A stretch of DNA of 64,000 nt. Source: Seohaeicola saemankumensis. GTDB taxonomy: Bacteria; Pseudomonadota; Alphaproteobacteria; Rhodobacterales; Rhodobacteraceae. The stretch is from NCBI RefSeq assembly GCF_021021435.1, contig NZ_JAINWI010000009.1:1-64000 (forward strand), written 5' to 3'. The position numbers and the translations under genes were made by a program. Shown here in pieces: positions 8,458 through 16,080 of this stretch (the stretch's first letter is position 1; each line of letters starts with the position of its first letter). Under the pieces are notes generated by a model. It worked only from the letters and a program-made list of their open reading frames with translations, did no database searches and was not told the origin of the DNA.

Positions 8458-9150
8458 TCAGTCGTTGGCGGGTCGCTCTTCTTCGGTATCCGTATCGGAT
8501 TCCATCGTATCGGACCCGGAGGTGTCGGATGCAGGCGCGTCATCCGTCGTCGGGGCGTCCGTTTCCGGCTCCTCAGTCGCCGGTTCATCCGCCTCAGGAG
8601 CATCCGCCTCAGGTGCGTCCGCCTCAGGTGCTTCGGTTGCAGGAGCATCCGTGGCCGGTGCATCCGTAGCCGGTACTGCCACATCAGGTGTGTCGTCCAT
8701 CAGGGTCGACAACTGCGTGTCGGCCGGCAGGGGTTCGCGGTCAGTGCCATCATATTCCGGCATCGCCTCAAGCTCTTCCCGCGTCAGGCTCACCGAAATA
8801 ACCTGATCCGCCGCGTTATAGGACAGATCACTCAACGGCAGGGCCACATCATATTGCCCGATACCAAGGAAGCCGCCGATACCGACCACAGCTTCGCCGT
8901 CATTGGTTCCCTGAACCACATCCGTGATATTGCCAATCGAGTCGCCGTTGGCGTCCATCACATCCGTGCCGTTCAGATCACCGACCGTCATCTCGGAAAG
9001 GCTCTGCGGGGCCATCGTGTCTGTTGCACTGTCACCCGCCATAGGCGCGGTGTTGTCGGCAGGGGCCGTCGTGCTGTCGGTTTGTGCGATAGCCGAAGTT
9101 GCCAGCAGAAGGCTCAGGGCCGAAGTCGTCATCAGGGTCTTGATCGTCAT
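8458..9150 (-). CDS. Exported PRC-barrel domain protein with acidic pentapeptide-repeat tail
   Basis: 230 residues. A signal peptide ends near residue 22 (LLLATSAIAQ). After a Thr/Ala linker, residues 52-135 form a PRC-barrel-like domain (GTDVMDANGDSIGNITDVV, then GGFLGIGQYDVALPLSDL). The remaining 95 residues are a very acidic, low-complexity tail with eight in-phase pentapeptides of the A/E-T/A-D/E-A/E-P type at 161-200. PRC barrels bind partner proteins or small ligands; periplasmic versions are common in Rhodobacteraceae and are not functionally defined. I chose ATG at 9148-9150, with AGAGGTGA upstream; the open frame extends further but without signal sequence or ribosome site. The unit length suggests the tail can grow or shrink by slippage. 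Confidence 0.85.
   Translation of the reverse strand: MTIKTLMTTSALSLLLATSAIAQTDSTTAPADNTAPMAGDSATDTMAPQSLSEMTVGDLNGTDVMDANGDSIGNITDVVQGTNDGEAVVGIGGFLGIGQYDVALPLSDLSYNAADQVISVSLTREELEAMPEYDGTDREPLPADTQLSTLMDDTPDVAVPATDAPATDAPATEAPEADAPEADAPEADEPATEEPETDAPTTDDAPASDTSGSDTMESDTDTEEERPAND
8551..8670 (-). repeat. 15-bp coding tandem repeats (acidic pentapeptides)
   Basis: Eight consecutive 15-bp units inside the PRC-barrel gene encode ATDAP, ATDAP, ATEAP, EADAP, EADAP, EADEP, ATEEP, ETDAP. Several units are nearly identical in DNA, consistent with recent duplication. Confidence 0.85.
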
Positions 9151-9503
9151 GTCATCACCTCTTGGGTTGCGTCGTGTGACAGGACAACTGGGGCCGCGAG
9201 TTGCGGTTCCACGCTTTTGCATGGGATCGCGCCACAAACACCGCATGCGGCCTGAACTGGCAGAAATGCGCCTGACCAGAGGAGTGGTTTTCGGCAGTTT
9301 CACGCCCATCACCGCCGCAGAGCCTTTGTCAGTGCGACAGGCCAGCCGTGGCAATTCCTGAACACGCAAGACCAAGCCATTGAAATGCTTTGAGGTGCGA
9401 AATCTCCCGTCACGGGACATGACCTCGCCCCGCGCATCCATCTTGTGCAAACCATCGCCGTGGTGCATGAGCAGGCGAAACCCAGACAGCCAAGGGCAAT
9501 GAC
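9151..9503. other. 353-bp intergenic region
   Basis: Divergent spacer between the PRC-barrel gene (minus) and the small Lys-rich gene (plus). It must hold both promoters; I recognise no clear sites. The long frame extending the PRC-barrel reading phase through here has no matching features and is probably non-coding. Confidence 0.4.
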
Positions 9504-9668
9504 ATGGATTACGGAAAATCGGGCGCAGCCAAGTCGGCCAAGAACATGCCGCGCCACAAGGAACATAACGAAAAGGGGACAGACAAGAACCCCTATGGCA
9601 AATCCGCCCCCAAGGCGGAACTGCTGGCACGTATGAAAGCCGCGGCAGAGGCCAAGAAAAAAGGCTGA
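9504..9668 (+). CDS. Small basic hypothetical protein (54 aa)
   Basis: An ATG-to-TGA frame of 55 codons, MDYGKSGAAKSAKN at the start and a Lys/Ala-rich amphipathic end (ELLARMKAAAEAKKKG). AAGGG lies nine bases upstream of the ATG. It ends eight bases before the convergent aspartate dehydrogenase gene. The protein is strongly basic and probably disordered at its start with a short C-terminal helix; it could be a nucleic-acid or ribosome-associated small protein, but I do not recognise a named family. Small Lys-rich proteins of this look occur in Rhodobacteraceae. Confidence 0.65.
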   Translation: MDYGKSGAAKSAKNMPRHKEHNEKGTDKNPYGKSAPKAELLARMKAAAEAKKKG

Positions 9669-9676
9669 GCCCGATT

Positions 9677-10471
9677 TCAGAACGAGAGTGGGCTGCGGTA
9701 ATCCGCAAGCGCCGACAGAACGCTCATTGCGGCCAGCGCCGATGTGCGCGGATTGTCGGGCAGTGTCTGGCCCGTGATGGAAAACCGCATGGTGCCGAAA
9801 TCGCCAGCGGCCTCGATCTCGTGGATATTGCCCTGCGTCGCAGGGTCCGCGATCAGGCGCACGCGAGTCTGATCGAAACCCGCCCCTGCCAGTGCCACAG
9901 CCGCCGCAACATTGGCGTTCTTGGGATAACCTAGCGCCGCCTGCCGTGCCGATCCCTCGAAATGGGTGACAGGAGCAGAGAGCGGTGCCGAGAGGTCCAG
10001 CACCTCTTCTGCCCGCGACCCCACCCAACCGGCGGGCGGTTTGCGCCCCGTATAGGTCACGCTGTCCAGACGCCCCATCCGCGCTGCACGCAGAGCATCC
10101 AGCCCGCCCAGCGCACCGCTGCACAGGACCAGACGACTGCCACCGTCGCGGGCGGCCTGTGTCAACGCCGCCTCAAGCTGGCGGTCGGCCAAGGCACCCA
10201 GCGAGACCGTGACAAGCGGTATTCCGGCGCGCAGTATGTCCGTACCGTGCTGTGCCAACCCCTGATGACCCGCGCAATCCACCATGATATCGGGGCTATA
10301 GCCTTCTATCCCCTTGGACAACGCCACATCCGCGTCAGTGGCGATACGGGCCGCGTCACCACGCCCTTGACGGATCAGCACCAGTTCCAGCCGCCCCCCG
10401 ATGGCGGGCAACCCCTGCGCCACATAGTGCGCGATTGCGCCCTGCCCGATCAGACCGACCCGCAAAGTCAT
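9677..10471 (-). CDS. nadX: L-aspartate dehydrogenase
   Basis: 264 residues, the family's normal length. The N-terminal Rossmann domain begins RVGLIGQGAIAHYV (GxGxxA), and VDCAGH and VTVSLGALAD follow; the catalytic C-terminal domain contains YPKNANVAAAVALAGAGFDQTRV, the highly conserved KNANVAA segment of aspartate dehydrogenases. The enzyme oxidises L-aspartate with NAD(P)+ to iminoaspartate, which can enter NAD synthesis with quinolinate synthase, or releases ammonia and oxaloacetate. No nadA or nadC is beside it, so a catabolic role is also possible. It starts with ATG at 10471, 3 bp after the cupin gene stop, so the two are likely one operon. Confidence 0.88.
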   Translation of the reverse strand: MTLRVGLIGQGAIAHYVAQGLPAIGGRLELVLIRQGRGDAARIATDADVALSKGIEGYSPDIMVDCAGHQGLAQHGTDILRAGIPLVTVSLGALADRQLEAALTQAARDGGSRLVLCSGALGGLDALRAARMGRLDSVTYTGRKPPAGWVGSRAEEVLDLSAPLSAPVTHFEGSARQAALGYPKNANVAAAVALAGAGFDQTRVRLIADPATQGNIHEIEAAGDFGTMRFSITGQTLPDNPRTSALAAMSVLSALADYRSPLSF

Positions 10472-10474
10472 GGT

Positions 10475-10882
10475 TCAGCCTTCGACCGGTCGCGCATAAT
10501 CTTCATCGCTCACATGCTCCAGCCATGTCACAGCCGCGCCGTCCAGCGCCTCCTGCATGGCAAGATGCGTCATGGCCTTGGCGGGTGCCGCCCCGTGCCA
10601 GTGCTTTTCACCGGGCGCGAACCAGACGGTATCACCTGGACGGATCACCCGCACAGGTCCGCCCCAGCTTTGCGCAAGGCCTGTGCCGGACAGGACCAGC
10701 AGCGTTTGGCCCAACGGATGCGTATGCCACGCAGTGCGCGCCCCGGGTTCGAATGTCACGCGGACAGCGCGCAACCTTGCGGGGTCCGGCGCTGTGATGA
10801 CAGGCTCCATACGGACGCGACCCGTGAAATACGCCTCCTCGCCCGGCCCTGACGGGCGTGCTCCGTCCGCTGTGATCTCCAT
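10475..10882 (-). CDS. Single-domain cupin protein
   Basis: 135 residues. Both cupin motifs are visible: G-x5-H-x-H-x3-Q in ARTAWHTHPLGQTLL (residues about 49-63) and the second motif in PGDTVWFAPGEKHWHGA (about 83-99), giving a set of metal-binding histidines. This resembles the small manganese/zinc cupins often annotated as carboxymuconolactone decarboxylase-associated. The reaction is unknown. It sits 3 bp before nadX in the same direction, which suggests shared expression, though I see no direct biochemical link. Confidence 0.8.
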   Translation of the reverse strand: MEITADGARPSGPGEEAYFTGRVRMEPVITAPDPARLRAVRVTFEPGARTAWHTHPLGQTLLVLSGTGLAQSWGGPVRVIRPGDTVWFAPGEKHWHGAAPAKAMTHLAMQEALDGAAVTWLEHVSDEDYARPVEG

Positions 10883-10949
10883 GCAAGCGCCTCCCTCAAG
10901 CTGCCACCAGTGTTCTGCAGTGCTGCGCGCAAGGCAAGCGCGAATGACC

Positions 10950-11714
10950 TCAACGCCGGCGGAAGGGTGCGCGCGCCAGCCTGTCGCGCAACCGTTCCGT
11001 CAGTTCCGCCTGCGGAACGTCACCGTCAATGGCCAGTTTCCGCAGACCGAACTGAACATGCGCGATTTCCTGATAATAGCTGGTATAGGCGTAATTCGTC
11101 GCGGCCCCTGCGACAGCCCCCAGAACCGGCACGGTTTGCGCAGCGAGTTTCTGCCCCAGCACCGTGGCCAGTCGCGGGGCCACGCGGGCAATAATGCTTT
11201 GCACCGTCGGACCTGTGACTGCCAGACGTGTCGACACAAAGGCCAGATCGGCCCCGTCGTCGCGCGCCAGCGGACCTGCTGCGGAAAAGACCTGAACGCA
11301 ATCGAACTGCACATTCTGTGCGGCCGGATCAAAGCCGTTCTCGGCCGCCACGCCTTGAATCGCGCGCAGCAGTATCGTTGTCGTGATCGGCAATTCCGCC
11401 ATCGCTGAGGGCAGGCCGCCAAAGCCGCCCGCGGCACCCATTGCCGTTGTGACCGCCGTGTTCATCCAGCCCGGCTGATCGCCCACCAGCCCGCGCGAAC
11501 CCTGTGCCGCGCGCATCGCCCAATGCAGCGCCGCCTCGGTCCCCTCGCCCAGACGGTCGCGGACGGGGGCTGGCAGCCGGTCCAGCAGCGATTCCGCGCG
11601 TCCGCCGATCAGGTTCAGAACCTGAATCCCCATCCCGCCCGCGCGGGCATAGCGTTGCGCCAGCCTGTCCAGCTCGGCTTCGACATCGACGGTGATCAGG
11701 GGGTTGGCGGTCAT
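10950..11714 (-). CDS. EcsC family protein
   Basis: 254 residues of the EcsC family. Typical features are the helical ERYARAGG-like start, the glycine-rich GAAGGFGGLPSAMAELPITTTILLRAI segment near residues 95-120, and a second hydrophobic helix GAVAGAATNYAYTSYYQEIAHVQFGLR near the end. EcsC proteins are associated with membranes in other bacteria; the molecular function is not settled. I chose ATG at 11712-11714 because AAAGGA stands seven bases upstream; the frame can be extended to 11765 but without a ribosome site. It is transcribed toward the cupin gene across a 67-bp gap. Confidence 0.85.
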   Translation of the reverse strand: MTANPLITVDVEAELDRLAQRYARAGGMGIQVLNLIGGRAESLLDRLPAPVRDRLGEGTEAALHWAMRAAQGSRGLVGDQPGWMNTAVTTAMGAAGGFGGLPSAMAELPITTTILLRAIQGVAAENGFDPAAQNVQFDCVQVFSAAGPLARDDGADLAFVSTRLAVTGPTVQSIIARVAPRLATVLGQKLAAQTVPVLGAVAGAATNYAYTSYYQEIAHVQFGLRKLAIDGDVPQAELTERLRDRLARAPFRRR

Positions 11715-11798
11715 GGGCCTATCCTTTGTGCATCCCTGCATAGATTGGATGGCGCGCCGCCGCATTCAAGCGGTCAGGCTGCATTCGATCCTGCCAGT

Positions 11799-12341
11799 TC
11801 AATCCAGCCAGCGCGCCACGGTGCCTGAAACGCCATGCCATGCGCCTTCCGTCAATTCATGGCCCAACACGCGGTCAGGGTTGGTGGGGGGCGGCATCTC
11901 AACCCCCTCAAGCTTCCAGAAACCGAAGCGGTTGTAATAGGGCGCATCGCCCACCAGCATAACGCGGCTCCAGCCTGTGTCGCGCGCCCGTTCCAAACTG
12001 TCCTGTATCAGCAACGCGCCCAAACCTTCGCCCTGATGGGTGGGATGCACAGCGACCGGCCCCAGCAGCAGCGCGTCCTGCCCGCCCACATGCACCGGCC
12101 AGTAGCGGATGGCCCCTGCCAGAATACCCTCGCGGTCCCGCGCCACCAGCGACAAGCCCGGCACGGGCGGGATCTTGTCGCGCAACCGGTAGGATGACAG
12201 CGCCTCGCGCCCCGGTGCAAAGCACAGGTCGTAGAGCGCCTCGACCTCCCACCAATCGGCGGCGGACTCCTCGGTCAATTGAAACACCTGTGGCCGTCTC
12301 CGCGCGTCAATTCCAGTTTCCGGTGGAAACGCCCCTAGCAT
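11799..12341 (-). CDS. GNAT family N-acetyltransferase (YhbS-like)
   Basis: 180 residues with the GNAT fold: LLLGPVAVHPTHQGEGLGALLIQDSLERA contains the acetyl-CoA pyrophosphate loop (Q/R-x2-G-x-G/A as QGEGLG), followed by VMLVGDAPYYNRFGFW, the G-D-x-x-Y-Y-x-R-F-G-F motif typical of YhbS-type acetyltransferases. It transfers acetyl from acetyl-CoA to an unknown amine. ATG at 12339-12341 lacks a clear ribosome site; internal GTG/TTG codons about 18-20 residues later are possible alternative starts. It is divergent from the flavin reductase gene. Confidence 0.8.
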   Translation of the reverse strand: MLGAFPPETGIDARRRPQVFQLTEESAADWWEVEALYDLCFAPGREALSSYRLRDKIPPVPGLSLVARDREGILAGAIRYWPVHVGGQDALLLGPVAVHPTHQGEGLGALLIQDSLERARDTGWSRVMLVGDAPYYNRFGFWKLEGVEMPPPTNPDRVLGHELTEGAWHGVSGTVARWLD

Positions 12342-12419
12342 GGCGCTAGGTCAGGCACAAACCAAAGCGCGACCGATGACAGCATGGCGCGCAGATATCA
12401 GCCAGACACGAGGGTGCAG

Positions 12420-13025
12420 ATGTTCTATCAGCCAAAAGACGGCCACGGCCTGCCGCATAATCCGTTCAACGCTATCGTGACGCCCCGCCCTATCGGATGG
12501 ATTTCATCACGCGGGCTGGACGGTGTCGACAATCTGGCACCCTATTCCTTTTTCAATGCTGTAGCCTACACGCCGCCACAGGTCATGTTTGCCTCGACCG
12601 GCACCAAGGTCGATCGCAACGGCACCAAGGATTCCGTGGCCAATATCATCGAAACCGGTGTTTTCTGCGTAAATATCGTGGAATTCGCGATGCGCGACGC
12701 AATGAACGCCTCGTCCAAGACATTGCCCGCAAACCAGTCCGAGTTCGACCACGCAAAGCTGGAGCGCGCAGAATGTGACACCATCGCCTGCGCTCGCGTC
12801 GCCGCCGCTCCTGCCGCACTGGAATGCCGCCTGACCCAGATTGTGCCGTTGGAGGGTGAGGGCAACAGTCTGGTGCTGGGTGAGGTCACAGGCGTGCACA
12901 TGCGCGACGACTGTCTTGTGGACGGAGTGTTCGACGTGACCACCTTCCGCCCGCTATCGCGTCTGGGCTACCGCGACTACGCGGTTATTACCGAGCTTTT
13001 CGACCTCAAACGACCCGATGACTGA
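12420..13025 (+). CDS. Flavin reductase family protein (FMN-binding split barrel)
   Basis: 201 residues. The motifs NAIVTPRPIGWISSRG, DNLAPYSFFNAVAYTPPQVMFAS and the DT-x-N-I-x-ETGVFCVNIV region are typical of the FMN-binding split-barrel flavin reductase-like group that acts as NAD(P)H:flavin oxidoreductase or binds FMN for other oxidations. I chose ATG at 12420 with GAGGG eight bases upstream; an upstream in-frame ATG at 12384 would add 12 residues before the conserved start. The partner oxygenase, if any, is not in the window. Confidence 0.82.
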   Translation: MFYQPKDGHGLPHNPFNAIVTPRPIGWISSRGLDGVDNLAPYSFFNAVAYTPPQVMFASTGTKVDRNGTKDSVANIIETGVFCVNIVEFAMRDAMNASSKTLPANQSEFDHAKLERAECDTIACARVAAAPAALECRLTQIVPLEGEGNSLVLGEVTGVHMRDDCLVDGVFDVTTFRPLSRLGYRDYAVITELFDLKRPDD

Positions 13026-13109
13026 GGGATAGACCCACTCTGCGCTTGCAGCCCCGTGCTGCTTGGCTAACCTTGTTCAAGATGCGGGCAACACAGGGCA
13101 GGCAGAATA

Positions 13110-13979
13110 ATGCAGACGCGGATCGGGATCATCGGAGGTTCGGGCCTTTACCAGTTGGACAGCCTGCAAGAGCCCGAATGGGTCAGCGTGGCGACACCTT
13201 GGGGGGATCCCTCGGACCAGATCCTGACCGGCATGCTGTACGGTGTGCCGATGGCCTTTCTGCCGCGTCACGGGCGCGGCCATATCCATGCGCCATCCGA
13301 TGTGCCCTACCGCGCCAATATCGACGCCCTCAAACGGCTGGGCGTGACCGATGTGATTACCGTCAGCGCCTGCGGCTCGTTCCGCGAAGAGATGGCACCG
13401 GGTGATTTCGTTATCGTGGACCAGTTCATCGACCGCACGCGGGGCCGCGTTTCCAGCTTTTTCGGATCGGGCTGCGTGGCCCATGTCAGCCTTGCCCATC
13501 CCACCTGCCCGCACCTGTCGGCGGCCTGCGCCACAGCCGCCCGCGGTGCAGGTGTGACCGTGCACGAGGGCGGCACTTATCTGGCCATGGAAGGCCCGCA
13601 GTTTTCCACCCTTGCCGAAAGCCGGATGTATCGCGAGGTCTGGGGCTGTGATGTGATCGGCATGACCAATATGCCTGAGGCAAAGCTCGCGCGCGAGGCC
13701 GAGCTTTGCTATGCCAGTGTCGCGATGGTGACCGATTATGATTGCTGGCATCCCGACCATGACGAGGTGGATGTGGCCCAAGTGATCGCTACGCTGGGTG
13801 CAAATGCCGCCCATGCCCGCGCGCTGGTGGCGGGATTACCGGCGTTGTTGGGGGCAGATCGCGCACCCTGCCCGCATGGTTGCGACCGCGCGCTGGAGCA
13901 CGCGATCATGACCGCCCCTGACAAACGCGACCCTGCCCTTCTGGCGCGGCTTGATGCGGTGGCTGGCCGCGTTCTATAG
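13110..13979 (+). CDS. mtnP: S-methyl-5'-thioadenosine phosphorylase
   Basis: 289 residues of the purine nucleoside phosphorylase family 2. IGIIGGSGLYQ opens the protein; FLPRHGRGHIHAPSDVPYRANIDALK, SACGSFREE, and MEGPQFSTLAESRMYR with GMTNMPEAKLAREAELCYA are hallmark segments. It splits methylthioadenosine (a by-product of polyamine and homoserine-lactone synthesis) with phosphate into adenine and 5-methylthioribose-1-phosphate in the cytoplasm. The next gene, 31 bp downstream, is adenine phosphoribosyltransferase, which recovers the adenine produced, so the pair forms a short salvage pathway. Confidence 0.95.
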   Translation: MQTRIGIIGGSGLYQLDSLQEPEWVSVATPWGDPSDQILTGMLYGVPMAFLPRHGRGHIHAPSDVPYRANIDALKRLGVTDVITVSACGSFREEMAPGDFVIVDQFIDRTRGRVSSFFGSGCVAHVSLAHPTCPHLSAACATAARGAGVTVHEGGTYLAMEGPQFSTLAESRMYREVWGCDVIGMTNMPEAKLAREAELCYASVAMVTDYDCWHPDHDEVDVAQVIATLGANAAHARALVAGLPALLGADRAPCPHGCDRALEHAIMTAPDKRDPALLARLDAVAGRVL

Positions 13980-14010
13980 CTAGCCCAACCTTTCAACAGC
14001 CGGAGCCCCC

Positions 14011-14541
14011 ATGAAAACCGTCAAGGATTATATCCGCACGATCGTCGATTTCCCGCATGAGGGGATTCTCTTCCGCGATGTCACCACGCTTTTTGCCGAT
14101 CCACGCGGATTTCGCATGGCGGTAGACCAGATGCTGCACCCCTATGCTGGCATGCGGATCGACGCCGTTGTCGGACTTGAGGCGCGGGGTTTCATCCTTG
14201 GCGGGGCGATCGCGCATCAGCTTGGCACAGGTTTCGTGCCGATCCGGAAAAAGGGCAAGTTGCCCGGCACGACGATCAGCCAAGATTACAAGCTGGAATA
14301 TGGCGAGGCGATAGTCGAGATCCATGACGACGCGCTTGACGCCGGACAGCGCGTGCTGGTCGTGGATGACCTGCTGGCCACAGGCGGCACCGCCGAGGCG
14401 GGTATCAAGCTGGTTGAACGGCTGGGCGGCGTGATTGTCGGCTGCGCTTTTATTGTCGATCTGCCCGAATTGGGTGGCCGCAAACGGCTTGAGGCATTGG
14501 GCATGGATGTGCATGCACTTTGCGATTTCGAAGGTCTGTAA
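14011..14541 (+). CDS. apt: Adenine phosphoribosyltransferase
   Basis: 176 residues, the usual length. It condenses adenine with phosphoribosyl pyrophosphate to AMP. The N-terminal [18 protein letters not shown] segment, [31 protein letters not shown], and the phosphoribosyl-pyrophosphate loop [17 protein letters not shown] are all present. It follows mtnP by 31 bp in the same direction, consistent with an adenine-salvage operon. A GC-rich hairpin begins two bases after the stop, ending the operon. Confidence 0.96.
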   Translation: MKTVKDYIRTIVDFPHEGILFRDVTTLFADPRGFRMAVDQMLHPYAGMRIDAVVGLEARGFILGGAIAHQLGTGFVPIRKKGKLPGTTISQDYKLEYGEAIVEIHDDALDAGQRVLVVDDLLATGGTAEAGIKLVERLGGVIVGCAFIVDLPELGGRKRLEALGMDVHALCDFEGL

Positions 14542-14542
14542 A

Positions 14543-14561
14543 GGGGGGCTGTCCGCCCCCC
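14543..14561 (+). terminator. GC hairpin directly after apt
   Basis: Perfect seven-base stem GGGGGGC / GCCCCCC with a five-base loop, starting two bases after the apt stop. No T-run follows; instead a second inverted repeat and the dispersed 23-bp element come next, forming one composite block. Confidence 0.6.
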
Positions 14562-14565
14562 CCAA

Positions 14566-14584
14566 CGTCGAACCCCGTTCGACG
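14566..14584. repeat. Perfect inverted repeat with CCC loop
   Basis: CGTCGAAC, loop CCC, GTTCGACG: eight paired bases, nested between the apt hairpin and the 23-bp element in the space between two convergent genes. Possibly part of a bidirectional terminator or of a repeated composite element. Confidence 0.7.
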
Positions 14585-14593
14585 CCCCCCCGA

Positions 14594-14616
14594 GGATATT
14601 TGCGGCAAGAAGAAAC
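14594..14616 (-). repeat. Dispersed 23-bp element, copy 2 (reverse orientation)
   Basis: Read on the minus strand: GTTTCTTCTTGC, triplet CGC, AAATATCC. It begins on the base after the stop codon of the FAD-linked dehydrogenase gene, in sense orientation for that gene. Confidence 0.8.
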
Positions 14617-16035
14617 CTAGACTTGGCGCAGCACCGCACCGGGATTGAGGATGCCGTTAGGGTCGAACATATCCTTGATCTGGCGCATCAGCGCCAGTTT
14701 GACCGGATCGGCATAACGCTCCAGATCGTCGATCTTGAGGCGGCCTATCCCGTGTTCGGCACTGACCGAGCCGCCCATTTCGTGAACCAGATCATGCAGC
14801 GCGTGTTTGACATGGTCGCGCTGGTTCAGATGGTCCGCGACCGTGCGGCCCTTCTGCGGGAATACATTGTAATGCAGGTTGCCATCGCCCAAGTGACCGA
14901 AACAGTTGATCCGGAAATCCCCGATACCGGCGATCAGCGCATCCGCACGCGCGATATATTCTGGCACCAGTCCCGTCGGTAGCGAAATGTCATGGCTTGA
15001 GACCGATCCCACGCGGCGGTTCGCCTCGGGGATCTGTTCGCGCACTTCCCAAAGCTGGTGGCGCTGCGTCTCGTTCTGGGCGATGATGCCGTCGCTCAGC
15101 AATCCGGCCTCGAAACCCCGCTCGAACAGGGTTTCCAGAGTATGAGCCGGATTCAGACCATCTGCCAGACCCACATCAATCAGCACCATCCATTCGGGCG
15201 CGGTATCGAAGGGTTGACGGATATCAGGCAAAGTCTCGGTCAGGAAATGCAGGCCGTTGGCATGGATCAACTCGAAGGCGCTGACCCCCTCGCCCATCAT
15301 GTCGCGCGCCATCGCCAGCATGGTAATGGCAGCGGCGGGGCTGTCGACCACCAGCATCGCCGTGCCCTCGTCCGCGGGACGCGCCACCAGTTTGAGACTG
15401 GTCGCCGTGATAATGCCCAATGTCCCCTCGGACCCGATCATCAGGTTACGCAGGTCATAGCCCGTATTGTCCTTGCGCAACCGCGACAGCCCGTTCCAGA
15501 TGCGGCCATCGGCAAAAACCACTTCGAGCCCCAGACACAGATCGCGCGCATTGCCATAGCGCAGCACATTCACGCCGCCGGCATTGGTCGCAAGGTTGCC
15601 GCCGATCCGCGCCGATCCCTTGGCGGCAATGCTGAGAGGGAAAAGACGGTTCACCGCCAGTGCCGCATCATGGATATCCGACAGGATCGCACCAGCCTCG
15701 GCGATCAATACATTCTCTTCGGGATAGACCGCGCGGATCGCGGTCATCCGCTCCAGTGACAGCAGCAGCGGCGCAGGCCCGTCCGGCATGATCTGACCGC
15801 CCACCAGACCGGTGCCCCCGCCATAGGGCAGCACACCGATGCGCGCGTCATTCGCCGCGCGCATCACGGTTGCGACCTGATCCACCGTTTCGGGGGCAAT
15901 CACCAGTCCCGCATGGCCCGCCCAGCGGCCGCGCGGCTCTTCCAGATAGGCGGGTGTCACCTCGCGGAAGGCGCGTTCAGGCAGATGGTCGCGCAGCGCG
16001 CGGGCGAGGTCGGGTGTGGCGGGATTCAGCGTCAT
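14617..16035 (-). CDS. FAD-binding 2-hydroxyacid dehydrogenase (GlcD/D-lactate dehydrogenase type)
   Basis: 472 residues of the FAD-linked oxidase family (VAO fold). The N-terminal FAD domain shows GVLPYGGGTGLVGGQ and the pyrophosphate-contact region AGAILSDIHDAALAVNRLFPLSIAAKGSARIGGNLATNAGG; the C-terminal domain ends HLGDGNLHYNVFP and GSVSAEHGIGRLK, the substrate/metal-contact motifs shared by D-lactate, D-2-hydroxyglutarate and glycolate oxidase GlcD. It oxidises a D-2-hydroxyacid, passing electrons to quinone or an electron-transfer protein. No GlcE/GlcF partner is adjacent, which argues for a single-subunit D-lactate or D-2-hydroxyglutarate enzyme. The exact substrate is not decided. Confidence 0.88.
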   Translation of the reverse strand: MTLNPATPDLARALRDHLPERAFREVTPAYLEEPRGRWAGHAGLVIAPETVDQVATVMRAANDARIGVLPYGGGTGLVGGQIMPDGPAPLLLSLERMTAIRAVYPEENVLIAEAGAILSDIHDAALAVNRLFPLSIAAKGSARIGGNLATNAGGVNVLRYGNARDLCLGLEVVFADGRIWNGLSRLRKDNTGYDLRNLMIGSEGTLGIITATSLKLVARPADEGTAMLVVDSPAAAITMLAMARDMMGEGVSAFELIHANGLHFLTETLPDIRQPFDTAPEWMVLIDVGLADGLNPAHTLETLFERGFEAGLLSDGIIAQNETQRHQLWEVREQIPEANRRVGSVSSHDISLPTGLVPEYIARADALIAGIGDFRINCFGHLGDGNLHYNVFPQKGRTVADHLNQRDHVKHALHDLVHEMGGSVSAEHGIGRLKIDDLERYADPVKLALMRQIKDMFDPNGILNPGAVLRQV

Positions 16036-16080
16036 GCGATATGTCTATCACGCCGCTCCGCGCCGTCCAGTGATCACGCG

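Noticed and set aside
8551-8670. Possible CRISPR or minisatellite array
   Set aside because: The 15-bp periodicity is in coding phase and encodes acidic pentapeptides; there are no spacers.
13026-13109. Possible SAM or purine riboswitch ahead of mtnP
   Set aside because: The 84-bp space shows no recognisable aptamer core or expression platform.
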